A model generated the notes under the pieces. It did no database searches. It saw only the letters and a program-made list of their open reading frames with translations, and was not told where the DNA came from. A stretch of 17,047 nucleotides of DNA from an uncultured Oscillospiraceae bacterium (GTDB lineage: Bacteria; Bacillota; Clostridia; Oscillospirales; Oscillospiraceae). Made by a program: the position numbers and the translations under genes. The stretch is from NCBI GenBank assembly GCA_900763965.1, contig CAAFMG010000173.1, positions 1 to 17,047 on the forward strand, written 5' to 3'. Shown here piece after piece: positions 7,887 through 14,689 of the stretch (the first letter of the stretch is position 1; each line of letters opens with the position of its first letter).

Positions 7887-8752
7887 TGCTTTTGACCGCC
7901 TTTCAGAAAGAAGTTCAGGGCTGCATTGATCAGCATGATAAAGAGGAACAGCACCAGGGCGATGGAGAACAGGGCCTGCCGCTGCAAGCCGCTGCTGTAG
8001 GACATCTCCGATGCCACCGCCGTGGTCAGGAAGCGGACAGACTGGAACAACCCCGGCATATTGGGGGCGTTGCCTGCCACCATCATCACCGCCATGGCCT
8101 CACCGATGGCCCGGCCCACACCCAGCACCACCGCTGCGGCAATACCGCTTTTGGCTGCCGGAACACTGACCCGAAACCAGGTTTCCTCCGGGGTGGCCCC
8201 CAGTGCCAGAGAGGCATCCTCGTATTCCTTGGGGACGGCTTCCAGCGCGGTGACGGACATTTTGATAATGGAGGGCAGGATCATAATGGCAAGGACGATG
8301 ATGGCCGCCAGCAGGCTTGCCCCATCGGGGACACCGAAGAGCTTCCGGATCCCCGGAACCAGAACCATCATGCCCACCAGGCCGTAGACCACCGAGGGGA
8401 TCCCGGCCAGCATGGATACCGCCTGTCCCACGATTTCTTTGACGGCCTTGGGTGCCTTCTTGGCAAGATATACCGCCGTCAGAAATCCCACGGGAACGCC
8501 CAGTACGATTGCCCCGGCTGTGCCGTAAACACTGGTGAGAATGAAGGGCAGGATCCCGTACTTGGGTTCGGCGGCGGTGGAGGCCCACTGAGAGCCAAAC
8601 AGGAAGGGAACAAGCCCGATCTGCCGGATGGCAGGAATGCCGGAGATCACCAGGTAGGCGGTGATCAGCAGCACGCAGCCCACAGTCACCAGACCCAGGA
8701 TCAGGAAGATGCCGTGGACAATAGTTTCCAGATATGCTTGCTTTGCTTTCAT
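7883..8752 (-). CDS. pstC: Phosphate ABC transporter permease PstC
   Basis: This 289-residue membrane permease is the partner of PstA. It has an N-terminal membrane segment (about 12-36), a GIPSVVYGLVGM segment and the coupling loop EYEDASLALGATPEETWFRV, followed by GVGRAIGEAMAVMMVAGN, which is typical of PstC. The only start fitting the family is ATG 8752; its ribosome site is weak (AAAGG about 14 bases upstream). It has its own Pho-box promoter at 8788-8842 and lies downstream of a terminator after pstS, so it begins a second transcript. Confidence 0.95.
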   Translation of the reverse strand: MKAKQAYLETIVHGIFLILGLVTVGCVLLITAYLVISGIPAIRQIGLVPFLFGSQWASTAAEPKYGILPFILTSVYGTAGAIVLGVPVGFLTAVYLAKKAPKAVKEIVGQAVSMLAGIPSVVYGLVGMMVLVPGIRKLFGVPDGASLLAAIIVLAIMILPSIIKMSVTALEAVPKEYEDASLALGATPEETWFRVSVPAAKSGIAAAVVLGVGRAIGEAMAVMMVAGNAPNMPGLFQSVRFLTTAVASEMSYSSGLQRQALFSIALVLFLFIMLINAALNFFLKGGQKQ

Positions 8753-8787
8753 AGTATCATTGTCAGCCTTTCTTGGAGGATATCTCT

Positions 8788-8842
8788 ATGCTAGAACGCC
8801 AATGTAAAATGCGAAACCGCCGGATTGTAAAGTCCGTGTAAA
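8788..8842 (-). promoter_or_regulatory. Pho-box promoter of pstC-pstA-pstB-phoU
   Basis: On the minus strand three TTTACA boxes lie at 8837-8842, 8826-8831 and 8803-8808, with spacers of 5 and 17 bases. After 9 bases comes a minus 10 element, TAGCAT (8788-8793). The 11-base period of the first pair equals the PhoP box of Gram-positives (TTWACA repeats). The layout is identical to the pstS promoter at 9888-9942, which supports binding by the PhoB encoded here. The predicted start is about 29 bases before the pstC ATG. Confidence 0.8.
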
Positions 8843-8884
8843 ATCCGCTGTTTCGGGCAAAAGAAGTGTTTGCCCACGACAGTC

Positions 8885-8920
8885 AAAAAAGGGGGCTGCC
8901 TCTTAAAGAGACAGCCCCTT
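8885..8920 (-). terminator. Terminator after pstS
   Basis: The hairpin pairs GGGGCTG-C-CTCTT (8892-8904) with AAGAG-A-CAGCCCC (8906-8918), with one mismatch. On the minus strand it is followed by six T's (8885-8890). It separates pstS from pstCAB, allowing much more PstS than permease. A second small hairpin (GGGCAAA/TTTGCCC, 8855-8875) lies between it and the pstC Pho boxes. Confidence 0.85.
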
Positions 8921-8954
8921 GGGCTCATGGAGGGAAACGAGCTTGGAATGGGTA

Positions 8955-9836
8955 TTAGTTGGCAGGAACCACACCAGCGGCGGTGATGATGTCATTGGCC
9001 TTGCCGGAGGTCACATAGTCGAAGAAGGCCTGGGCAGCGGGGTTCAGCTGAGCGCCGGTCTTGGTGGCCAGCACGAAGGGACGCTGGATGGCGTAGCTGC
9101 CGTCCTTGACGGTTTCTTCACTGGGGGTCACGCCGCCCACCTGCAAGGCCTTGACGGTATCCTTGACGGAGGCCAGGGAGGCGTAGCCGATGGCACCGGG
9201 GTTCTGCGCCACCGTGGTGATAACATCGCCGGTGGAGCTCAGCTCCTGACGGTACTGGCACTGATCCTTCACTTCCACAATTTCCTCAAAGCCGCTGCGG
9301 GTGCCGGAACCGGCTTCTCTGCCGATGAGGACGATCTGGGCATCCTTGCCCCCCACCTGGGACCAGTTGGTGATCTTGCCGGTGTAGATATCGGCGATCT
9401 GGGCAAGGGTCAGATCCGTCACGGGGTTTTCGGGGTTGACGATCATGGCAATGCCGTCGTAGGCCAGCACGGTTTCCGTCAGACCGCCCTGCTTCTCCTC
9501 GTCCTTCAATGCCCGGGAGGAAAGACCGATGTCGCAGCGGCCCTCCTGAACGGCCTGGATGCCGGAGCCGGAGCCGGTGGGGTTGTAGGTGAAGGTCACG
9601 CCGCTGTTTGCTTCCATGAAAGCTTCCCCCAGTGCGCCGATGACCTTTTCCATGGAGGTAGAGCCGTCGGTGGATACGGTGCCGGTGACAGCCTCAGCAG
9701 CAGGCGCCTTGGTCTCGGCAGATGCGCTGGTGGCGGCGGTGGTGGAAGTGGTTGTGGCGGGAGCGCTGGACGAACCGCAGGCGGCCATACCCAGAGCCAG
9801 CACCAGGCACAGAATTGCACAAATCATTCGTTTCAT
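8955..9836 (-). CDS. pstS: Phosphate-binding lipoprotein PstS
   Basis: This 293-residue extracellular lipoprotein captures phosphate for PstCAB. It has a lipoprotein signal peptide (1-19), with ALGMAAC placing the lipidated cysteine at residue 20. A Ser/Thr/Ala-rich linker runs to about residue 50. The binding protein starts at GTVSTDGSTSMEKVIGALG, with phosphate-contact motifs TGSGSGIQAV, DIGLSSR and GREAGSGTR. The start is ATG 9836, about ten bases after AAGGAG. A longer open frame (to 9914) would put the Pho promoter minus 10 inside the gene and is rejected. The leader has a small hairpin (CGGATG/CATCCG, 9863-9877). It is transcribed from its own Pho promoter and ends at the terminator at 8885-8920. 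Confidence 0.96.
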   Translation of the reverse strand: MKRMICAILCLVLALGMAACGSSSAPATTTSTTAATSASAETKAPAAEAVTGTVSTDGSTSMEKVIGALGEAFMEANSGVTFTYNPTGSGSGIQAVQEGRCDIGLSSRALKDEEKQGGLTETVLAYDGIAMIVNPENPVTDLTLAQIADIYTGKITNWSQVGGKDAQIVLIGREAGSGTRSGFEEIVEVKDQCQYRQELSSTGDVITTVAQNPGAIGYASLASVKDTVKALQVGGVTPSEETVKDGSYAIQRPFVLATKTGAQLNPAAQAFFDYVTSGKANDIITAAGVVPAN

Positions 9837-9887
9837 TTTCGTTAATCTCCTTTTGTTGTTTTCGGATGTTCCATCCGTTACACTCCC

Positions 9888-9942
9888 AGCATACGCCCGG
9901 CGTGTAAAATCCAAAAGGCAGGAAATGTAAAATCCCTGTCAA
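9888..9942 (-). promoter_or_regulatory. Pho-box promoter of pstS
   Basis: On the minus strand TTGACA (9937-9942), TTTACA (9926-9931) and TTTACA (9903-9908) are spaced by 5 and 17 bases. TATGCT (9888-9893) follows 9 bases later as the minus 10. The architecture equals that before pstC to the base. The third box sits where a minus 35 element would overlap, as in promoters where PhoB replaces minus 35 recognition. The predicted leader is about 45 bases. Confidence 0.82.
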
Positions 9943-9956
9943 ATCCTCCTGCAACA

Positions 9957-9987
9957 CCCCGAAATTTCCTGAGCGGAAATTTCGGGG
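9957..9987. repeat. Perfect 13-bp inverted repeat (hairpin) upstream of pstS
   Basis: CCCCGAAATTTCC (9957-9969) pairs perfectly with GGAAATTTCGGGG (9975-9987) around TGAGC. Its right half plus the next six bases recur inverted at 69-91 beside the first repeat copy. It therefore belongs to the repeat borders rather than to pstS. It lacks a T run on either strand, so it is not a typical terminator. Confidence 0.7.
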
Positions 9988-9992
9988 CGTTC

Positions 9993-10266
9993 GTAGGGGT
10001 GGTGCTCCGCGCAGCGAATCAAAATCCAATGATCGCCGAGGGCGATCACACCATAATTCAACGGATATTATCCGCCCGGTTGTTTCCCCATGGGGGAAAC
10101 AACGTCGGCGCATCGCGCCGACAATGCACCATCAAACATTATGCGGCGGTAATTCGGTGGTATCATGTCGAAACAGGGTATTTGTCAATATTAGAACCCC
10201 GGTACGGCCAATACGGTTCTGCCCAAAAATTTGTTGCGTTGGCGGGCGGATACTATCCGCCCCTAC
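9993..10266 (+). repeat. Structured intergenic repeat, second full copy with longer left arm
   Basis: The core, 10062-10266, corresponds base for base to 122-326. Hairpin 1 (10079-10103) is here a perfect 11-bp stem, GTTGTTTCCCC-ATG-GGGGAAACAAC. Hairpin 2 (10104-10122) keeps the stem GTCGGCGC/GCGCCGAC with the loop changed from AAA to ATC. The right-end hairpin spans 10244-10262. The left arm (9993-10061) begins with GTAGGGGTGGTGC, also found at 372-384, and holds a small hairpin GATCGCC-GAG-GGCGATC (10031-10047). The plus-strand open frames running through it (such as 10124-10759) are repeat artefacts. Confidence 0.8.
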
Positions 10267-10487
10267 TTGGTGCGTGCCATGTCGGCGGGCGGATGCCACA
10301 GAATTTCCTGGGGCTCTGTGCAAGGACGTGATTTGCTTTGGTCTGAAAGCCACTGGTTTGCAAACTAAATATACCGGAAGATTCCCCGGATTACAAGAGA
10401 TGCCGGAAACGTTTGGCACATATTACAAATCTCAAATAGCCGGTTTGGAAGATCTGTCACCACCCCAATCGGGACGATCCCCGCCGG
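10267..10487. other. Intergenic region with no recognisable feature
   Basis: This stretch follows the repeat and precedes the terminator of the TudS-like gene. The first 60 bases resemble repeat border DNA (GCCACAGAATTTCCTGGGG is similar to the right border of the copy at 92-346). I see no gene, promoter or RNA in the rest. Confidence 0.4.
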
Positions 10488-10535
10488 AAAAAGAAAGATC
10501 CGAACCGGCTCCCGGAGGGAGGGTTCGGATCTTTC
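10488..10535 (-). terminator. Terminator of the deoR/TudS-like transcript
   Basis: A 14-bp perfect stem, GAAAGATCCGAACC (10493-10506) with GGTTCGGATCTTTC (10522-10535), is followed on the minus strand by a T run at 10488-10492. It lies about 80 bases after the stop of the TudS-like gene. Confidence 0.75.
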
Positions 10536-10613
10536 CTGCGAGGGAAGAGTATAGGAAGGAAAGGAATTTGCAGAGGGCATATCAGCGGGATGGCGGCACT
10601 TTTTCAGAAGGGC

Positions 10614-11093
10614 TTATTCCGGCAGAAAAAGGGCGCGGACGGACTGAAGAAATTCTTCGGTCTCTCCCTCCTTGGGGATCTCCAGATAGGGAATGGAGAT
10701 GTGTTCTTCCTCCAGCCGGGCAAACAGGTGCTGCATCAGTACACCCCGGGTGCCGCTGACGGAGCAGCTGGGGCTTCCTTGGATCGCAACCAGCCCGGCG
10801 ATGCTGTAGCCGTGTGCCAGATAATCCTGAATGTCCCGGATCACATCCTCAACCAGGTCGGCACAGAGCTGGTGGAAGCCGCGGATTGCACCGTACTGGC
10901 TGGCATTCATGCCCACACGGCCCATGCCGCACATCCGCATTTCGGGGCAGGGCATCTGATAAATGCCGCATTGGCTTTCCATCAGGATGGATGCGCATTT
11001 CATAGGGCCCTGCGCCCTGGCCAGAGGCTGTACCACTGCATTTTGGTTGAACACACAATGGGAAACAATGACGATTTTTTTGTTGCGATTCAT
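10614..11093 (-). CDS. TudS-related putative desulfidase (CD3072 type)
   Basis: This 159-residue cytoplasmic protein is related to DUF523/TudS, the iron-sulfur enzyme that removes sulfur from 2-thiouracil to give uracil. It shows the expected three cysteines: Cys13 in VIVSHCVFNQNAVV, Cys49 in MPCPEMRMCG and Cys110 in GSPSCS. In TudS such cysteines hold a 4Fe-4S cluster. The pattern and length match the TudS-related group named after C. difficile CD3072 as I recall it; catalytic activity in that group is not established to my knowledge. ATG 11093 has AAAGGAG eleven bases upstream. It follows the deoR gene by 96 bases with no terminator between, so they are probably cotranscribed. It is divergent from two uridine-phosphorylase-like genes, which makes a pyrimidine substrate attractive but unproven. 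Confidence 0.78.
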   Translation of the reverse strand: MNRNKKIVIVSHCVFNQNAVVQPLARAQGPMKCASILMESQCGIYQMPCPEMRMCGMGRVGMNASQYGAIRGFHQLCADLVEDVIRDIQDYLAHGYSIAGLVAIQGSPSCSVSGTRGVLMQHLFARLEEEHISIPYLEIPKEGETEEFLQSVRALFLPE

Positions 11094-11189
11094 AAAATGA
11101 GACGCTCCTTTCTGTTTGCCTTTTCACTTTTCGGCAACACGCCCCAGTTTGGCAGGAAACCAACGATGCCTGGGTGCGGCGCTGCTGTT

Positions 11190-12029
11190 TCAGTTGATCT
11201 CAGGGGACAGATACGGCTGTATGACAGCAGTCACCCGGCTGCTGTTCAGCGGAACGATATGCACCTTGATTCCCCTGTGGGTAAGATAGTCGATCCACTG
11301 CTCTGACAGACCATCGTCTGTGATGACCTCATGTACATCTGCCAGATCACAAAAGTACGCTGAGCGTACAAGCCCGAACTTGCCGGAGTCTGCTACCAGG
11401 ATCACCCGTTCGGCGGATTGGATCAGAGCACGCTTGACGGGGACTTCGTAGGAGTTGGCACAGCTGAGCCCCAGGTTCTGATGAATGCCTGCGGCAGACA
11501 GGAACAGCTTGCTGGCACGGATCCGGCGGATAAAGGAGAGGTTTTCTTCGCTGAGAAACATTTGGGTACCGGAATCGTAGAGACCGCCGAGCAGGGACAG
11601 CTCCCCGCAATGGTTGTCTGCCAGGGGAAGAAAGGAATTCAGGGTGGTGCACAGCACGTTGCATTTTAAGTCCCTGGGGATACATTTGGCAATCTGATTG
11701 ACGGTGCTGCCCACATCCATAAAAATGCTGTCGCCCCGTTCAACCAGGGAAGCTGCATACTCGCCCAGTGCGGATTTTGCTTCCGGCTGATTTTTTTCTT
11801 CCTTCAAAACATCATATTGCTTGGAAAAAGAATGGGGGGCATCTTCGGCGGGAGAAAACACGATGCCGTTCAGATTCCTGGCTTTGCCGAGCTTTTCCAT
11901 TTCACTTACGTCCCGACGAATGGTCATTTCAGAAACATCAAACATTTCTGCCAGCTCACGAATACGGAGAACACCCTTTTCTTCAAGACATTTTTCGATG
12001 GATCGTCTGCGGAGATCATTTTTTTTCAT
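11190..12029 (-). CDS. DeoR-family transcriptional repressor
   Basis: This 279-residue regulator has an N-terminal HTH_DeoR domain (VLRIRELAEMFDVSEMTIRRD, about 20-40) and a C-terminal DeoRC sugar-phosphate sensor of the ribose-phosphate isomerase fold. The sensor shows FMDVGSTVNQIAKCI and VADSGKFG, the usual ligand-loop motifs. The family usually senses phosphorylated sugars; for nucleoside operons the typical signals are ribose or deoxyribose phosphates. I chose ATG 12029, nine bases after GGAAGG; the upstream ATG 12038 sits right against that site. It is divergent from the phosphorylase-ECF operon and probably controls both sides through the region 12039-12351. Confidence 0.9.
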   Translation of the reverse strand: MKKNDLRRRSIEKCLEEKGVLRIRELAEMFDVSEMTIRRDVSEMEKLGKARNLNGIVFSPAEDAPHSFSKQYDVLKEEKNQPEAKSALGEYAASLVERGDSIFMDVGSTVNQIAKCIPRDLKCNVLCTTLNSFLPLADNHCGELSLLGGLYDSGTQMFLSEENLSFIRRIRASKLFLSAAGIHQNLGLSCANSYEVPVKRALIQSAERVILVADSGKFGLVRSAYFCDLADVHEVITDDGLSEQWIDYLTHRGIKVHIVPLNSSRVTAVIQPYLSPEIN

Positions 12030-12067
12030 TTTGAACATCCTTCCACTTTGATTCAGCGCTCCTTGTT

Positions 12068-12096
12068 AGTATATCATAAGATTCGATAAAATGAAA
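12068..12096 (-). promoter_or_regulatory. Possible deoR promoter
   Basis: On the minus strand TATACT (12068-12073), next to an overlapping TATGAT, is a good minus 10 about 39 bases before ATG 12029. The hexamer 17 bases upstream, TTTCAT, is a poor minus 35, so only the minus 10 is convincing. Confidence 0.35.
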
Positions 12097-12125
12097 CTGA
12101 ATTTTGTATACATAATCAACAAAAA

Positions 12126-12194
12126 TTTGTGCATCTTTTTGTGAATTTGTGAAAAAGTGATAACATCCTAACATTTTGGTTTGACATTTTGTGA
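12126..12194. promoter_or_regulatory. Repeated TTTGTG(A) motifs, candidate DeoR operator
   Basis: TTTGTG occurs at 12126-12131, and TTTGTGA at 12138-12144, 12146-12152 and 12188-12194. The last lies inside the spacer of the plus-strand promoter, where a bound repressor would block polymerase. DeoR-type proteins often bind several short direct repeats. The region is AT-rich, so chance repeats are possible. Confidence 0.35.
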
Positions 12195-12209
12195 CGAATG
12201 CATTAACAT
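12181..12209 (+). promoter_or_regulatory. Promoter of the phosphorylase-ECF operon
   Basis: A consensus minus 35, TTGACA (12181-12186), is followed after 17 bases by TAACAT (12204-12209), a four-of-six minus 10. The predicted start near 12216 leaves a leader of about 136 bases before the first gene. One of the TTTGTGA motifs lies between the two hexamers. Confidence 0.7.
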
Positions 12210-12215
12210 ACAGTT

Positions 12216-12351
12216 AACCGGGGCAGGCGCAGATTTCTGTGCAGAATTCTGGCAAATCCAATTTCTGTTGAACCGGGCAGTATAACCATTCAGGCCCCGT
12301 CTGTGGCGGATCCCAGCGGTGCGCTGATACGAATATTTAGGAGGAACATGT
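12216..12351 (+). other. Leader RNA of the phosphorylase-ECF operon, possibly structured
   Basis: The predicted leader is long for a simple operon. CGGGGC near its start can pair with GCCCCG about 70 bases later, enclosing a domain. A small hairpin, CAGCG-GTG-CGCTG, lies at about 12314-12326 just before the AGGAGG ribosome site. I do not recognise a known riboswitch class and see no attenuator with a T run. Confidence 0.3.
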
Positions 12352-13083
12352 ATGAATAACGATGAAATGATGTATCACATCCATCTGAAGAAGGGCGACA
12401 TTGGCCGCTATGTTCTGATGCCCGGTGACCCCTTCCGCACGGATCTGATCGCTACCTATTTTGATGAGCCCAAGCTCATTGCCCACAACCGGGAGCATAA
12501 GACCTGGGTCGGCAAGCTGGATGGCGTCCCCGTTGCCGTGACCTCCACCGGTATGGGCTGCCCCTCTGCGGCGATCTGTCTGGAGGAGCTGATCAAGGTG
12601 GGTGCGGATACCTTCATCCGTGTAGGCACTGCCGGCCGTGTCTGCGATGCCGCATTTGATACCACGCTGGACGGCGTTATCAATACCGCCGCCGTTCGGG
12701 ATGAGGGAACGACCATTCATTACATTCCCATTGAATACCCTGCCATTGCTGACCGTCATCTGGTGGATGCCCTGTCGAGAGCCTCCAAAAAGCTGGGCTA
12801 TCATTATGCCGAGGGCATTACCCAGTCCAAGGACTCCTTCTACGGCCAGCATGAGCCTGAAAATATGCCTGCGGAGCATCGCCTGAAGGAACGCTGGGAA
12901 GCCTGGCGCAGAGGCAACGTGATGACCTCTGAAATGGAAGCATCCGCACTGTTTGTGATCTCTTCCATCCGTGGGTGCAGAGCAGCCTCCATCATGTCCT
13001 TTGGCGATATGCCCAAGACCATTGAGGTGGCAGTGGAAGCACTGCGGACCCTGATTCGGGAAGATGCCGAAAAGGAGGTATAA
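12352..13083 (+). CDS. udp: Uridine phosphorylase-like nucleoside phosphorylase (first paralog)
   Basis: This 243-residue cytoplasmic enzyme of the PNP/UDP superfamily (NP-I) splits a nucleoside with phosphate into base and ribose-1-phosphate. It has the phosphate-site motif PGDPFRTD (24-31), the subunit-contributed REHKTW (47-52), STGMGCPS (65-72), phosphate arginine in FIRVGTAG (Arg90) and ribose-binding EME (194-196). VRDEGTTIHYIPIEYPAIAD is close to E. coli Udp. The uracil-recognition loop, PGQER in E. coli, reads FYGQHEPEN (163-171), so base specificity is uncertain. It has a strong AGGAGG ribosome site. It is the first gene of an operon with a near-copy immediately downstream (3-base gap), then an ECF importer. 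The call as uridine phosphorylase is family-level. Confidence 0.85.
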   Translation: MNNDEMMYHIHLKKGDIGRYVLMPGDPFRTDLIATYFDEPKLIAHNREHKTWVGKLDGVPVAVTSTGMGCPSAAICLEELIKVGADTFIRVGTAGRVCDAAFDTTLDGVINTAAVRDEGTTIHYIPIEYPAIADRHLVDALSRASKKLGYHYAEGITQSKDSFYGQHEPENMPAEHRLKERWEAWRRGNVMTSEMEASALFVISSIRGCRAASIMSFGDMPKTIEVAVEALRTLIREDAEKEV

Positions 13084-13086
13084 GTC

Positions 13087-13821
13087 ATGGCTGTTTTTAC
13101 AAAGGAAGGACGCGCTTATCACATTCAGGTAGCCCCCGGCGAGATCGGCAGATATGTTTTCCTGCCCGGCGATCCCTTCCGCACGGATCTGATTGCCAGC
13201 TTCCTGGATGATGCCAAGCTGGTTGCCCACAACCGGGAGCACAAAACCTGGACCGGCTATCTGAACGGACAGAAGGTCAGCGTTACCTCCACCGGCATGG
13301 GCTGCCCCTCTACGGCCATTGCCGTGGAAGAGCTGATCGCCTGCGGCGCAGATACCTTTATCCGGATCGGAACGGCAGGCGCTGTCCGGGATCCGGAGGA
13401 TTATAAGCACTATGACGGCGTGATCGTTACCGGCGCAGTTCGTGACGAGGGAACGACCATCCATTACATTCCTGCGGAGTACCCCGCGGTGGCTGACCGC
13501 TTTGTGGTGGATGCCCTGGCAAAGGCAGCTGCGGCCAAGGGACTTCACTATGCCGAGGGAATCTCCCAGTCCAAGGACTCTTTCTACGGCGAGGTGGCAC
13601 CGGAGACTTCTCCCGCGCAGGGCAGACTGGAGGAACGCTGGCAGGCTTGGAGACGGGGCAACGTGATGTGTTCCGAAATGGAATGCGCAGCGCTGTTCAT
13701 CGTTTCCTCCATCCGCAAGTGCCGTGCCTCCGCCATTATGAACTGGGGCGATATGAATAAGACCATTGAAATTGCTTGTGATGCCGTGAAGGCTTTGATG
13801 GAGACAGACAACCGGGAATAG
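13087..13821 (+). CDS. udp: Uridine phosphorylase-like nucleoside phosphorylase (second paralog)
   Basis: This 244-residue tandem paralog of the preceding gene is colinear without gaps after a three-residue offset and about two-thirds identical by eye. It keeps PGDPFRTD (27-34), REHKTW (50-55), STGMGCPS (68-75), FIRIGTAG (Arg93) and EME (197-199). It differs most at 99-111 (VRDPEDYKHYDG against VCDAAFDTTLDG) and in the base loop (FYGEVAPET, 166-174). The Gln of the first copy is Glu here. NP-I enzymes are trimers or hexamers whose sites borrow residues from the neighbour, so the two could form a mixed oligomer or act on different nucleosides. AAGGAGG within the end of the upstream gene is its ribosome site. 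Confidence 0.85.
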   Translation: MAVFTKEGRAYHIQVAPGEIGRYVFLPGDPFRTDLIASFLDDAKLVAHNREHKTWTGYLNGQKVSVTSTGMGCPSTAIAVEELIACGADTFIRIGTAGAVRDPEDYKHYDGVIVTGAVRDEGTTIHYIPAEYPAVADRFVVDALAKAAAAKGLHYAEGISQSKDSFYGEVAPETSPAQGRLEERWQAWRRGNVMCSEMECAALFIVSSIRKCRASAIMNWGDMNKTIEIACDAVKALMETDNRE

Positions 13822-13833
13822 GGGTGGTGAAGA

Positions 13834-14688
13834 ATGAGCAAACCGATCATAGAAATAAAGAACTTCAGTTACCGCTATGAAGGTGCCGAGGAGATCATGC
13901 TGAAGGATCTGAATCTGACCATCAACGAGGGCGAGTTTATCGGTGTTGTGGGATGTAACCGTGCAGGCAAATCCACCCTGTGCAAATGCCTGGTTGGCAT
14001 TCTCCCCTTTGTTGTGGGCGGTGACTGGGAAGGCGAGATCGTCATCGACGGCCAAAGCCTCAATGATACCCGGGGAGAGGGTGCTTTTGAAACCATCGGC
14101 ATCGTTTTCCAGGATGCCGAAAGCCAGTTTACCCAGCCCACGGTAGAGGACGAAATGGCCTTTGCCATGTGTAACTACGGCTTCCCCCGGGATGTGATCC
14201 AGGAACGGATCCGGTATGCTGCAAAGGCCTGCGGACTGGAGGATCTGTTGGGGCGCTCTCCCTTCCGGCTTTCCGGCGGCCAGCAGCAGAGACTGGCAGT
14301 GGGCTGTATTCTGGCCCTGCAGCCCAGAGTTTTGATCCTGGACGAATCCACCTCTCAGCTGGATCCCATTGGCCGGGATGATATTTTCCGGCTGGTCGGT
14401 GATTTGAACAAGCAGGGCAAGACGGTCATTATGGTTGACCACAACATTGAAAAGATCGCAGAGTGCGTGGACAAGGTGCTGGTTCTGCATGACGGAAATC
14501 TGGTGGCCTTTGATGATCCCCATAAGGTATTCTCGGATAAGGAGAAAATGAACAGCCACTTTGTCCGTCTGCCTCAGGTTACGGATGCGGCCATTGCCCT
14601 GAAGGATCAGCTGGACATCGGTGGGGATATGCCGGTATCCCTTGCAGAAGCCATTCCCGTATTCCAGAAATTGGGGAAGGAGGAATAA
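13834..14688 (+). CDS. ecfA: ECF transporter ATPase, first subunit (EcfA type)
   Basis: This 284-residue ATP-binding subunit belongs to an energy-coupling-factor importer. It has Walker A GCNRAGKST (40-48), Q-loop VFQDAESQFT (Gln93; the Q-D/N-x-x-x-Q pattern is typical of Ecf ATPases), a canonical signature LSGGQ (146-150), Walker B LILDE (167-171) and switch His203. After the catalytic glutamate it has DESTSQLDP rather than the usual DEPTSxLDP. A C-terminal extension of about 60 residues follows the ATPase core. GTGGTGAAG is a modest ribosome site 12 bases after the second phosphorylase. It is paired with the next gene as a heterodimer. Confidence 0.92.
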   Translation: MSKPIIEIKNFSYRYEGAEEIMLKDLNLTINEGEFIGVVGCNRAGKSTLCKCLVGILPFVVGGDWEGEIVIDGQSLNDTRGEGAFETIGIVFQDAESQFTQPTVEDEMAFAMCNYGFPRDVIQERIRYAAKACGLEDLLGRSPFRLSGGQQQRLAVGCILALQPRVLILDESTSQLDPIGRDDIFRLVGDLNKQGKTVIMVDHNIEKIAECVDKVLVLHDGNLVAFDDPHKVFSDKEKMNSHFVRLPQVTDAAIALKDQLDIGGDMPVSLAEAIPVFQKLGKEE

Positions 14689-14689
14689 A

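Noticed and set aside
9957..9987. Rho-independent terminator
   Set aside because: The stem is strong but has no T run on either strand and there is no gene ending next to it; its parts recur at the repeat borders.
10124..10759. 211-residue plus-strand open frame
   Set aside because: It begins inside the repeat, crosses the terminator and ends antisense to the TudS-like gene.
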